This document shows positions 27,022-34,512 of a stretch of 42,066 nucleotides of DNA, piece by piece. Numbering within the stretch: position 1 is the stretch's first letter; each line of letters opens with the position of its first letter. Under the pieces are notes generated by a model that saw only the letters and a list, made by a program, of their open reading frames with translations, ran no database searches and was not told the DNA's origin. The stretch comes from Ignavibacteriota bacterium. Its GTDB lineage: Bacteria; Bacteroidota; Ignavibacteria; Tepidaquicellales; Tepidaquicellaceae. The DNA lies in contig JAGQWH010000013.1 of assembly GCA_020437545.1 (NCBI GenBank), forward strand, positions 1-42,066. Reading direction: 5' to 3'. Both the position numbers and the translations under genes were made by a program.

Positions 27022-28956
27022 TTATTCAGGTTTAATGTTTTGCTGTAACTTCAATTGTGATATCTTTTTCATAAGTTGTCCTGCCTCAGGTGCATCCGGT
27101 TTTACATTCATAGCTCTTTTTAATAACTCTTCCGCTTCATCAAATTTTGCGTAATTCATCAGATAATTTGCTCTGCTGAGGTATGCACTGTAATAGGCAT
27201 TCATGATGAAATTATAATGATATTCCTTTCTGTCCGTAAAGGTATACTTAAAATCAGGTTCCTTGTATTCTACATAACCCTTTTCCTTAGTTAGTTTGAT
27301 CAGAAGTCCTTCGGGAACACGGTTATAATCCTTACCGAATTTTTCCATTTTTTCCTGTTCGATCTCAAAAGTTGTATAAATACCACGCGAATCATAATTC
27401 TTATCCACTATGCTGTTAAGTAAATTCAGAAATGTAGTTTGTATCCTGATCAGATCCTGCCTGTCTGTCTCCGAAGCGGGTTTTGTATAACGATCGGTGT
27501 TTGCTTCAAACTTAAACAACTCAGTAGTATATGCCTCAAATTCTGCTTTGCTGTTCTCATAAATTTCCGGATAAATAATCTTAATGTGATGCATATACCA
27601 TGTTTTTCGCATAAGTTCTTTATCAATTACTACTATATCTGGCCTGATATTCTTTACGAACTGCTGATAAAAAGAAGATGAGATCCAGAAATCCCACTGT
27701 GTAGAAAATATAATTGCATTCTCAGAAGCAGATTCAAACACATTTAATGTGTATTCTTCTACAAAGTAATTCTTACTTTCATCCACCTTTGAAAAATTCT
27801 GACTCAAAGGTATTAAACAAATAAAGATCATGGCAAAGCTGACAGGCATAACATTATCTTTAAGCTTTTTCAGAATGAACATTAATCCAAATCCAAACCA
27901 TATTGAAGTTACTATGAAAGCAAGAAGAAAATATGTGTCGATATCATAAATGTCATAATTGATTGCATATAAAACACAAAATCCAAAAAGCAAAGCGGTA
28001 AAATAAAATAATTTTTTACTTTTCTTAAACAGTTCGAACATACCGGGAATGGCTATCAATAAAGGGATATAGAAGAATTCAACCGGATAACTCTTTGTGA
28101 AATATGAAAATTGTTTGCCTGCATTTTCGAATGAACTGAACATCCAGATGCTGAATTGCTTACCGGTAAAGTGTCTCCAGAAGTTATCAAAATTATGAGG
28201 ATATCCCCAGCTCAGAACATTATTATCAGCTCTGATAAATAAGTAAATGTAAAATGAATAGCCGATTAGGAACGGAATTATCAGAATCAATATTCTTCTG
28301 AAGGAAATTTTATTGAATCCGTTAACTGCAAAATACAGATACAAACTTCCGACCGAAAGAAAAATTGTAGAAAGATGATTCGTAAAACTCAGTCCGAGTA
28401 CAAATGCATACAGAAGCCAGTATCGCTCCTTCAATATATAAGAGTCTTTATCTTTAGCATCGTAAGTGCATGCTTTTAAAATGAGATAGATATCAGTAAT
28501 TAAGAAAAAGGTATGCAGTGAATATACTTCGATCGCGTTTGCAGTATCCCAGAATGTCCTTGAAAAAGCCAGTATAAATACAGAGGCAAGAGAAATATTA
28601 AAAACAATGTCTTCAGATAATATCTTATAATCTGCATTCGGATCCCCTCCCGCAAATTTATTACCCAGAAGGAAAGTCATAAGATTAAAGAACACAAACA
28701 AAGCAGCCGAAGAAACAAATGCGCTCATCAGATTTAATCTGTAGATCTCATCACCCACGGGTAACAATGTAAACACCCTGCCAAGAACCGTAAATAACGG
28801 ATATCCGGTCGGATGAGCTACTCCGAGTTTAGAAGCAACAGTTGCAAGCTCTCCTGAGTCAATAAAGGTCACTGTAGGAGCAAGTGTTATGACATAAACT
28901 ATAAAAGGCAGAAGAAATGATAATATCTGATATATGATCTTTTTGTTATTACTCAC
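27022..28956 (-). CDS. DUF2723 family GT-C glycosyltransferase, copy A
   Basis: The 644-residue protein has about ten membrane helices and a periplasmic C-terminal region (about 400-640) with a TPR-like helix pair at its end (SRANYLMNYAKFDEAEELL). The DUF2723 signature covers about 30-80: D33-S-G-E36 in the first loop, then GVAHPTGYPLF and GDEIYRLNLMSA. Vertebrate TMEM260, which shares this domain, is a protein O-mannosyltransferase, so transfer of a sugar from a lipid donor to exported proteins is a reasonable inference. The start is GTG at 28956. It is a tandem paralogue of the upstream gene (36 bp gap). Confidence 0.9.
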   Translation of the reverse strand: MSNNKKIIYQILSFLLPFIVYVITLAPTVTFIDSGELATVASKLGVAHPTGYPLFTVLGRVFTLLPVGDEIYRLNLMSAFVSSAALFVFFNLMTFLLGNKFAGGDPNADYKILSEDIVFNISLASVFILAFSRTFWDTANAIEVYSLHTFFLITDIYLILKACTYDAKDKDSYILKERYWLLYAFVLGLSFTNHLSTIFLSVGSLYLYFAVNGFNKISFRRILILIIPFLIGYSFYIYLFIRADNNVLSWGYPHNFDNFWRHFTGKQFSIWMFSSFENAGKQFSYFTKSYPVEFFYIPLLIAIPGMFELFKKSKKLFYFTALLFGFCVLYAINYDIYDIDTYFLLAFIVTSIWFGFGLMFILKKLKDNVMPVSFAMIFICLIPLSQNFSKVDESKNYFVEEYTLNVFESASENAIIFSTQWDFWISSSFYQQFVKNIRPDIVVIDKELMRKTWYMHHIKIIYPEIYENSKAEFEAYTTELFKFEANTDRYTKPASETDRQDLIRIQTTFLNLLNSIVDKNYDSRGIYTTFEIEQEKMEKFGKDYNRVPEGLLIKLTKEKGYVEYKEPDFKYTFTDRKEYHYNFIMNAYYSAYLSRANYLMNYAKFDEAEELLKRAMNVKPDAPEAGQLMKKISQLKLQQNIKPE

Positions 28957-28992
28957 ACTTTTTATTATTTAGTTATTAGAGTTAATTTTCTG

Positions 28993-30888
28993 TTATTGGT
29001 TTAATTTTTGCTGAAGTCTTAATACTTCCTGAGAACCGGGTTTGAGTTCTGCTGCTTTTTGCAGAAATTTTTTAGCGTTTTCTGTATCAGATCTGTCAGT
29101 CAGATATTTTGCCTGATACAAATTCGCTTTGTAATAAGTATTCATTATATATTCTTTTGAAAAATCCTTATCAAAATTTACTTCATAATTAAGATCAATT
29201 TTGACATAATCTTCAGGCATGTCAGGTTTTCTGAGTTTAAGCAATACTCCCTGAGGTATTTTTTTGTAATCTGCAGCAAATTTTTCATCATTCACTTCAT
29301 CAATCTCCAGTGTGGTAAATACAGGGGTTTTGTCTATGTTATTTTTAATTATGCTGTTAAGCAGATCCCGCATCGCTTTCTGAAAATCAAAAATTCCCTG
29401 ATTGTCAGACTGCGTTTTTGGAGCTAAGTATTTTTCTTTGTTGCTGATTAATTTGTCCAGTTGAATTTCATAATTATCAAACTCTGTTTTACTTTCGGCA
29501 TAAATCTCAGGATAAGTTTTTATGAATGAATTCAGATACCATTTATTATACAGATAATCTCTGTTAACAAATATCAGATCTTGTCTTACTTTTTTGACAT
29601 TCTGAAAATAAAAGACAGGAGTGTAATTAGAAATTATAATCGAATTTTCCGGAGCTGAATTGAAAATATTGAAATTATAATCTTTCAGCATATAGTCGTT
29701 ACTTTTATCCGCAGTTTTGAAATTCATTGAAAGCGGAAGAATGAATATAAAGACCGAAGCATAACTTATCCATGGCGATTTCCTTGCGAATCTGCTTACA
29801 AAATAAAACACTCCAAAGCATGACCAGACAGCCGTTACAATAGTTGCGAGAAGATAGTAAGAATAAAGATCATAGATCATGTATGCACTGGCAAGCAACA
29901 GGCATGTAATAAAAAGTATAAGTGTAAAGTAAAAGAATTTTTTGTTTTTTCTGAATAACTCTATACACCCGGGAATGATCAGTATCAGATGGATATAAGA
30001 AAACTCTTTAAAATAGTACAGAAAGTATCTGCCCATCTGAGTGAACAGATCTGAAACTGAAGTAAACATACGGGTTTCATATTGCTTTCCTGTAATATGA
30101 TCAATAAAATTTCCCAGACTGTCAACCTGTCCCCAGCTCAGTAAACTACCGTCCGATCTGATGAATAAATATAAATATAAACTCAGCCCTGCAATAAACG
30201 GTATCAGCAGAAGGATCAATTTATTAAATGTAGACTTATTAAATCCGAATGTTGCAGCGAAAAGATAAAGAAATCCGACTGACAGGAATGCTGAAGACAT
30301 ATGATTTGAAAAACTCAGACCGAGCAATAATGAAAACAATATAAAATATTTCTCATTTCTCAGAAAGGTTACATTCTCTTCGATATTATAGTTTACTGCT
30401 TTCAGGAATATGAAAATCAGAAGTATAAGGAAAAACGTATGAAGCGAATAGACTTCTATAACGGTTGCATTATCCCAGAAAGTTGCCGAGAAAGCCAGTA
30501 ATAATGCTGAGGCAACTGATACATTATAAATAATATCTGAAGACAGATTCTCACCTAAGGTCTTGTCAGATCTGTTTATCCTGAATTCAGAAAATATAAA
30601 AACCATTAATCTGAAAAAAAGCATCACACTCAATGAAGAGATAAAAGCCGACATAAGATTTAATCTGTAGACTTCATCACCAACAGGAATCAGGGTAAAC
30701 ACTTTTCCTAAGATCGTAAACAACGGATATCCTGTCGGATGAGCGACACCCAGAAGAGAAGTTACGGCAGCAAGTTCATCCGAGTCTATGAAATTAATAG
30801 TCGGAGCTAAAGTCATGATATAGACCGCAAATGGGATCAGAAATGCCGCTATGGAATAGAAGAGTATTTTATTGTTATTCACTTTCAT
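28993..30888 (-). CDS. DUF2723 family GT-C glycosyltransferase, copy B
   Basis: The 631-residue paralogue of the downstream gene has the same architecture: N-terminal multi-helix GT-C core, soluble C-terminal domain and closing TPR-like helices (about 595-630). The active-site loop reads D35-S-D-E38 instead of DSGE, with GVAHPTGYPLF and GDEVYRLNLMSA conserved. The extra acidic residue in the catalytic loop may change donor or acceptor use (inference). The ATG at 30888 directly follows the TGA of the CoA-binding gene, so translation is probably coupled. Confidence 0.9.
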   Translation of the reverse strand: MKVNNNKILFYSIAAFLIPFAVYIMTLAPTINFIDSDELAAVTSLLGVAHPTGYPLFTILGKVFTLIPVGDEVYRLNLMSAFISSLSVMLFFRLMVFIFSEFRINRSDKTLGENLSSDIIYNVSVASALLLAFSATFWDNATVIEVYSLHTFFLILLIFIFLKAVNYNIEENVTFLRNEKYFILFSLLLGLSFSNHMSSAFLSVGFLYLFAATFGFNKSTFNKLILLLIPFIAGLSLYLYLFIRSDGSLLSWGQVDSLGNFIDHITGKQYETRMFTSVSDLFTQMGRYFLYYFKEFSYIHLILIIPGCIELFRKNKKFFYFTLILFITCLLLASAYMIYDLYSYYLLATIVTAVWSCFGVFYFVSRFARKSPWISYASVFIFILPLSMNFKTADKSNDYMLKDYNFNIFNSAPENSIIISNYTPVFYFQNVKKVRQDLIFVNRDYLYNKWYLNSFIKTYPEIYAESKTEFDNYEIQLDKLISNKEKYLAPKTQSDNQGIFDFQKAMRDLLNSIIKNNIDKTPVFTTLEIDEVNDEKFAADYKKIPQGVLLKLRKPDMPEDYVKIDLNYEVNFDKDFSKEYIMNTYYKANLYQAKYLTDRSDTENAKKFLQKAAELKPGSQEVLRLQQKLNQ

Positions 30889-31305
30889 TCAGATACCGGA
30901 ATGTTCCACCATAATACATTTATTCTCAATATAATCTATTTCATTTTTTGAAGCGAGTTCTGATGATTCTCCGCTGATTACTCCGATCTGAGACCATATC
31001 AGATTAGGTTTATAATCAAGCTCAAGAATTTCCTTCATGAGATCCGGAACAAATTCCGATCTTCTGAAGATATTGATAATATCAGCTTTCTCCGGAAGAT
31101 CCTTCACGGCAGCATAGCAGTTAATTCCATCAACTTCTTTGCCTGCAAGTCTGGGATTTACTCCATATACCGTAAAACCGTTACCTTTCAGATATCTTCC
31201 GATTCTGTTACTTGCTCTTGTATGGTTATCCGAAAAACCAATTACGGCTATGACTTTATTTGATTCGAAAATCTCTTCTAAACTATTGTATTTATTTGTT
31301 TTCAT
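30889..31305 (-). CDS. CoA-binding (YccU-like) protein
   Basis: This 138-residue Rossmann-fold protein belongs to the CoA_binding family. The strand-turn VIAVIGFSDN lies near residues 18-27, followed by a glycine-containing helix (RIGRYLKGNGF) and YGVNPRLAG. The IFRRSEFVPDL and LIWSQIGV segments and a final NKCIMVEH match the family. Homologues bind CoA through the Rossmann fold, but a biological role is not established. It is the first gene of the - strand cluster running to 22228 and ends in a TGA that abuts the ATG of the first DUF2723 gene. Confidence 0.88.
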   Translation of the reverse strand: MKTNKYNSLEEIFESNKVIAVIGFSDNHTRASNRIGRYLKGNGFTVYGVNPRLAGKEVDGINCYAAVKDLPEKADIINIFRRSEFVPDLMKEILELDYKPNLIWSQIGVISGESSELASKNEIDYIENKCIMVEHSGI

Positions 31306-31345
31306 AAAAAAATTAAGGGAACAATCCTAAAGAATTATTCCCTTA
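31306..31345 (-). terminator. Intrinsic terminator of the CADD-like gene
   Basis: TAAGGGAA (31314-31321) pairs with TTCCCTTA (31338-31345). On the - strand the hairpin is followed by TTAATTTTTTT, and the T-run ends at the base before the ATG of the CoA-binding gene. It is a good intrinsic terminator and also occupies the whole leader of the next gene. Confidence 0.8.
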
Positions 31346-31368
31346 TAAATATTTACTTATTGATTAAA

Positions 31369-32058
31369 TTAATTGACGCAGTAATTATTATATACACCAT
31401 CAAGGAAATTCCACTGAAGTGTTGCTGATTCATCTACAGTATTGATAAGTCTCTTCTGATCTTCAAGGGAAGTATTTGTGTTATTCATAATTTCCATTTC
31501 ATCTCGTGAATGGTAAATGTCTGCTTCCTGATGAACAGTGAAAAACTCAAGAGCTTTTTCTGAATCAATTCCGTAGAAATTCTTAAGACCTGCAATTTTA
31601 GTTTTTGAGATCTCAGGAACCTGTGATTCATAAGCATAAAGAGCGGCAAGACCTAAACTGAATTCCGGTGAACGTGTTAGTTCATACATTCCGTCAACCA
31701 GGTCTTCAACTTCTCTGATCGGCTTTGCATTTTTAACTTCTTCTTCAGTAAGACCGAGACTCTCAGCAAAGTTCATCCATAATTTCGGATGATCTGCAAT
31801 ACCTGTCTTGTAACCTTCTTCGTCAGCAAGGTTTTCAAGAAGTATCTGTCTTGTTTTTACGTCATCACAGTTAGAGTGAACACAACTTACAAATCTCGGA
31901 AAGTGCTTTACAAAATGATAATATTGCTTAGCGTATTCCTTTAGTTCTTCCTGTGTTAGTTTACCTTCATTCCATTTCTGATAAAACGGATGATCGAGTA
32001 AACTCTTCTTATTAATTGTAGAATTTACCTCTTCTATGAAATTTTCTTTAGTTAGCAT
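31369..32058 (-). CDS. CADD-like dinuclear-metal oxygenase (PqqC/TenA fold), putative p-aminobenzoate synthase
   Basis: This 229-residue all-helical protein of the TenA/PqqC fold is close to Chlamydia CADD. In Chlamydia, CADD supplies p-aminobenzoate for folate by an oxygenase reaction that consumes one of its own tyrosines. The candidate metal ligands are present: E80/E81 and H90 in LADEEGYKTGIADH, E144 in YAYESQ, and H176 and H183 in TVHQEADIYH. A lysine at position 152 (ISKTK) and a tyrosine at 26 (HPFYQKW) fall where CADD has its functional Lys and Tyr, as I recall them. The gene stands alone with its own terminator. The exact product is inferred from homology. Confidence 0.82.
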   Translation of the reverse strand: MLTKENFIEEVNSTINKKSLLDHPFYQKWNEGKLTQEELKEYAKQYYHFVKHFPRFVSCVHSNCDDVKTRQILLENLADEEGYKTGIADHPKLWMNFAESLGLTEEEVKNAKPIREVEDLVDGMYELTRSPEFSLGLAALYAYESQVPEISKTKIAGLKNFYGIDSEKALEFFTVHQEADIYHSRDEMEIMNNTNTSLEDQKRLINTVDESATLQWNFLDGVYNNYCVN

Positions 32059-32133
32059 ATATGGATTTTGATTTATAAAATTGTGTGTAAATTAATTAAT
32101 ATTTAGATAAATTTAAACAGTGAAAAGCATTTT

Positions 32134-32194
32134 GGTATTGGGTATTGTGTATTAGGTATTTGGTATTAAGTATTTGGTATGTATTAGGTAATTG
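32134..32194. repeat. GTATT(G/A/T) simple-sequence repeat
   Basis: Imperfect tandem units such as GGTATTGGGTATTGTGTATT run for about 60 bp. The reverse complement of the tract at 40723-40757 has the same pattern, so this is a dispersed family and not a local accident. Confidence 0.75.
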
Positions 32195-32246
32195 TCACTT
32201 TCCCAAACAAGAGCTTTTCGAATAAATATAGTATGATACGTAACTT

Positions 32247-32271
32247 GAAACTGGTTCCGCCGCGGCGGATT
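32247..32271. repeat. AAACTGG/TCCGC-N4-GCGGA palindromic repeat, copy 1
   Basis: TCCGCCGCGGCGGA (32256-32269) is a perfect 14-bp palindrome preceded by AAACTGGT. The GC content contrasts strongly with the surrounding AT-rich DNA. A related but less symmetrical copy lies at 32467-32496, and another TCCGC-N4-GCGGA hairpin at 40710-40723. Confidence 0.75.
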
Positions 32272-32288
32272 TTTACTGCACTATTAAT

Positions 32289-32370
32289 CGCCTGTCATCG
32301 CAGAGTCACACCAAGTCTACATTTCAAAGATTAAGTATTTTCCATTAGGAGGATTCTGCGATGAAGCGCC
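32289..32370. repeat. Imperfect inverted repeat with ~44-bp loop
   Basis: Arms 32289-32307 and 32352-32370 share the complementary core TCATCGCAGA / TCTGCGATGA. They could form a long hairpin. No open reading frame of note lies inside. Confidence 0.55.
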
Positions 32371-32466
32371 TCCATATAACCAACATCTGTAGAGTCTTTC
32401 GCCTTTGATATAGTATAATTGAATTATTTTTAAAGCTAAATGACTCTGAGGAGACGTTAAAAATAA

Positions 32467-32496
32467 CCTTCCCAAACTGGTCCACCACAGCGGATT
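32467..32496. repeat. CCTTCCCAAACTGG / AAACTGG...GCGGATT repeat, copy 2
   Basis: CCTTCCCAAACTGG here is identical to 35653-35666. The continuation TCCACCACAGCGGATT is a mutated version of the palindrome at 32256-32271. Two repeat families are therefore joined in this copy. Confidence 0.7.
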
Positions 32497-32539
32497 GTGA
32501 AAGAGTATAAAAATTAATTATGAAATTTTTCCGGTTAAT

Positions 32540-34303
32540 TCAAAATTTTTCAATCAGGTTTTTACTGACAGATGTCGATCCTTTTTTAAGATAAATATTA
32601 TTTGGCAATAATAAATAGTTGCTGTCAAGAAAATTCTGCAATTTATCATCCGGTTTCTGGAAAAGTTCAAGGATAAGATCAGGATTATATGTACTGATGC
32701 TGTAGTAGTAATCCCATTTTGAATGTCCGGGTAAATAAAATTCATCAGACGGTTTACTTTTTGCAATGTATTTATCCATTTTTCCAAGCAGATCAATTGA
32801 ATATCTGTTGCTGAAATATGGTTCTGATCCTGCAAGTGATACGGCGATCCTGGCATCTTCAGAAGTTTTTTCTGATATTTTGACTCCCATAACCGTTTTG
32901 TTAATATCTAAATCCACATAAAAGGCGTTTTTCATACTCCATGTTAAATAAGCATACTGATTAACAATACTGAACATAGTAAGAGAAATTATCACAGGAT
33001 ACAGATTTTTTATTACCAGATATAATTTTCCCCGGGGAGTATCATTTTTTCTTTTTATAAAAAAGTATAGAAGAATAATCAGGCAAACGGAGCTTAATGT
33101 GATAAGAGTTGTTTTATCAACCCATAATTTACCGTGAATTATCTTGTATTCAGGAGAATTATTTAAAAAGAAAGTAATGATCATCAGCAAATAAAATGAA
33201 ATTAACGTACCGGAAATAAAAAATATTTTTCCCGGATTCAGTTCGTAGAATAGTTTGTATATGCTCATTGAAAATAAAATAATAAGTGCAGGTATGCCAA
33301 CAGTGATATATCTGTTTGTATAAGGCATCCATTCCCATGCATCACCTCCGACATAAACTGAATAGATACATACAATGGTAAACAATCCCAGTAAACAATA
33401 GGTGCGTTTTCTCAAAGGATCTTTCCGGAAAAATGAAAGATATAAAATTACCGGGATGATTATAGGAAGAAGCCTGGCAAAAAAAATATTCCCGAAAACA
33501 TGAATGCCTCTTTCCAGTCTGTAAATTAAGGGAATTCCGGTAAGTTTCAGATAATATGTATTTGGAAAAAGATCATCGTAATAAATGTATCTGAATGTTG
33601 TCTGTGCTAAAAGCAATAAAATTAAGGCTGCAAAAAGCAAAAGGAAGAACTTTTTTTTATCGGGAGGATCAACGGTTGAATAAAGATAAACTATCAGAAA
33701 AGAAACGATAAATATGCTGTCTGCCCTGATCAGTAAACAGCACAGAACTGAAATTACAAATTTGACGACATCTTTTCTTGAGAAATTCTCCTGCAGTCTG
33801 AATATTAAAAGGATAATATAATTTACTGTTAATGTTAAAATTCCAACTTCCATTCCCCTTAAGGTCCAGTATACAAGACCATAAAAGAAAGCAGTAAATA
33901 CCATCGATAATGTAACAACAAATCTTGAATTTCCTGATATTTTTTCTGCTATAGATCTTACAACCAGTACATTCAATATCAGAATTATCATCCCGGACAG
34001 AGATACCAGCAAAGGTATTTTTGACTGATCCAGTGGCAGCAGATGAAGAATTGCCATCCAGATCACCCATAAAAAATTTGTGTAACCTTCAACAAATTCA
34101 TTGGGATTCCATACAAGTCCTGCACCTGCAGCAAAATTCTTTGCATAACGCATTGAGATCATGGCATCATCAAACAATGTAAAATAGCTTACATCATTTA
34201 TGGATACTGAATTTCTGAATATAAAATATGCATAGAAGAAAACTGAAGATAAAATGATAGTGGGGAAAATTAAAGATTTCAGTCCGGATGATATGTTCTT
34301 CAA
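32540..34303 (-). CDS. GT-C membrane glycosyltransferase (AftB-like)
   Basis: This 587-residue polytopic membrane protein has about ten to twelve predicted helices and a soluble C-terminal segment (about 455-587). The first periplasmic loop carries D45-D46 in [14 protein letters not shown], then [18 protein letters not shown]. This pattern is shared with GT-C arabinofuranosyltransferase-like enzymes such as mycobacterial AftB; the aspartates are the likely catalytic site. It would use a polyprenyl-phosphate sugar donor, but donor and acceptor are unknown. The start is TTG at 34303 ([10 protein letters not shown]), the only start that precedes the first membrane helix. It is separated from both neighbours by more than 200 bp, so it is probably monocistronic. 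Confidence 0.82.
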   Translation of the reverse strand: MKNISSGLKSLIFPTIILSSVFFYAYFIFRNSVSINDVSYFTLFDDAMISMRYAKNFAAGAGLVWNPNEFVEGYTNFLWVIWMAILHLLPLDQSKIPLLVSLSGMIILILNVLVVRSIAEKISGNSRFVVTLSMVFTAFFYGLVYWTLRGMEVGILTLTVNYIILLIFRLQENFSRKDVVKFVISVLCCLLIRADSIFIVSFLIVYLYSTVDPPDKKKFFLLLFAALILLLLAQTTFRYIYYDDLFPNTYYLKLTGIPLIYRLERGIHVFGNIFFARLLPIIIPVILYLSFFRKDPLRKRTYCLLGLFTIVCIYSVYVGGDAWEWMPYTNRYITVGIPALIILFSMSIYKLFYELNPGKIFFISGTLISFYLLMIITFFLNNSPEYKIIHGKLWVDKTTLITLSSVCLIILLYFFIKRKNDTPRGKLYLVIKNLYPVIISLTMFSIVNQYAYLTWSMKNAFYVDLDINKTVMGVKISEKTSEDARIAVSLAGSEPYFSNRYSIDLLGKMDKYIAKSKPSDEFYLPGHSKWDYYYSISTYNPDLILELFQKPDDKLQNFLDSNYLLLPNNIYLKKGSTSVSKNLIEKF

Positions 34304-34371
34304 AAACTAATATTTGAGAGTTTAACCAAAAAATTGTTTATAGGAATTACTAATATTTTAAAAACTTATCA

Positions 34372-34424
34372 ATCCCCTTACGGGATCATAAGACTCTTAA
34401 CCGAAATGAATTGATCATCAATTC
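34372..34424. repeat. Two short palindromes upstream of the GT-C gene
   Basis: ATCCC-CTTAC-GGGAT (34372-34386) and GAATTGAT-C-ATCAATTC (34408-34424) are small perfect palindromes in the gap between the GT-C gene and the T9SS gene. They may be a dispersed repeat or regulatory sites; neither role is shown. Confidence 0.5.
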
Positions 34425-34456
34425 CAAAAATTCAATTAACCACTAAATTTTATTTA

Positions 34457-34512
34457 TTAACTACTAACTATTAACTACTAACTATTAACTACTAACTATT
34501 AACTACTAACTA
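34457..34512. repeat. 14-bp minisatellite, four perfect copies, including a stop codon
   Basis: TTAACTACTAACTA is repeated four times without a mismatch. On the - strand the unit reads TAGTTAGTAGTTAA, and the first TAG is the stop codon of the T9SS gene (34512-34510). One unit alone closes all three - strand frames. Confidence 0.95.

Larger units (their letters stand above)
32059..32539. other. 481-bp intergenic region rich in short repeats
   Basis: No convincing gene is present. The region holds a GTATT-type simple repeat (32134-32194), a GC-rich palindrome (32256-32269), a ~19-bp imperfect inverted repeat (32289-32307 / 32352-32370) and a second copy of the AAACTGG...GCGGATT element (32467-32496). 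The CADD-like gene promoter should lie near the high-coordinate side of 32058, but no TAnnTTTG element was found. Confidence 0.7.

Noticed and set aside
33669-34070. 133-codon open frame on the same strand as the GT-C gene
   Set aside because: It lies wholly inside the GT-C gene in another frame, has no signal, motif or family resemblance, and the GT-C frame is clearly coding.
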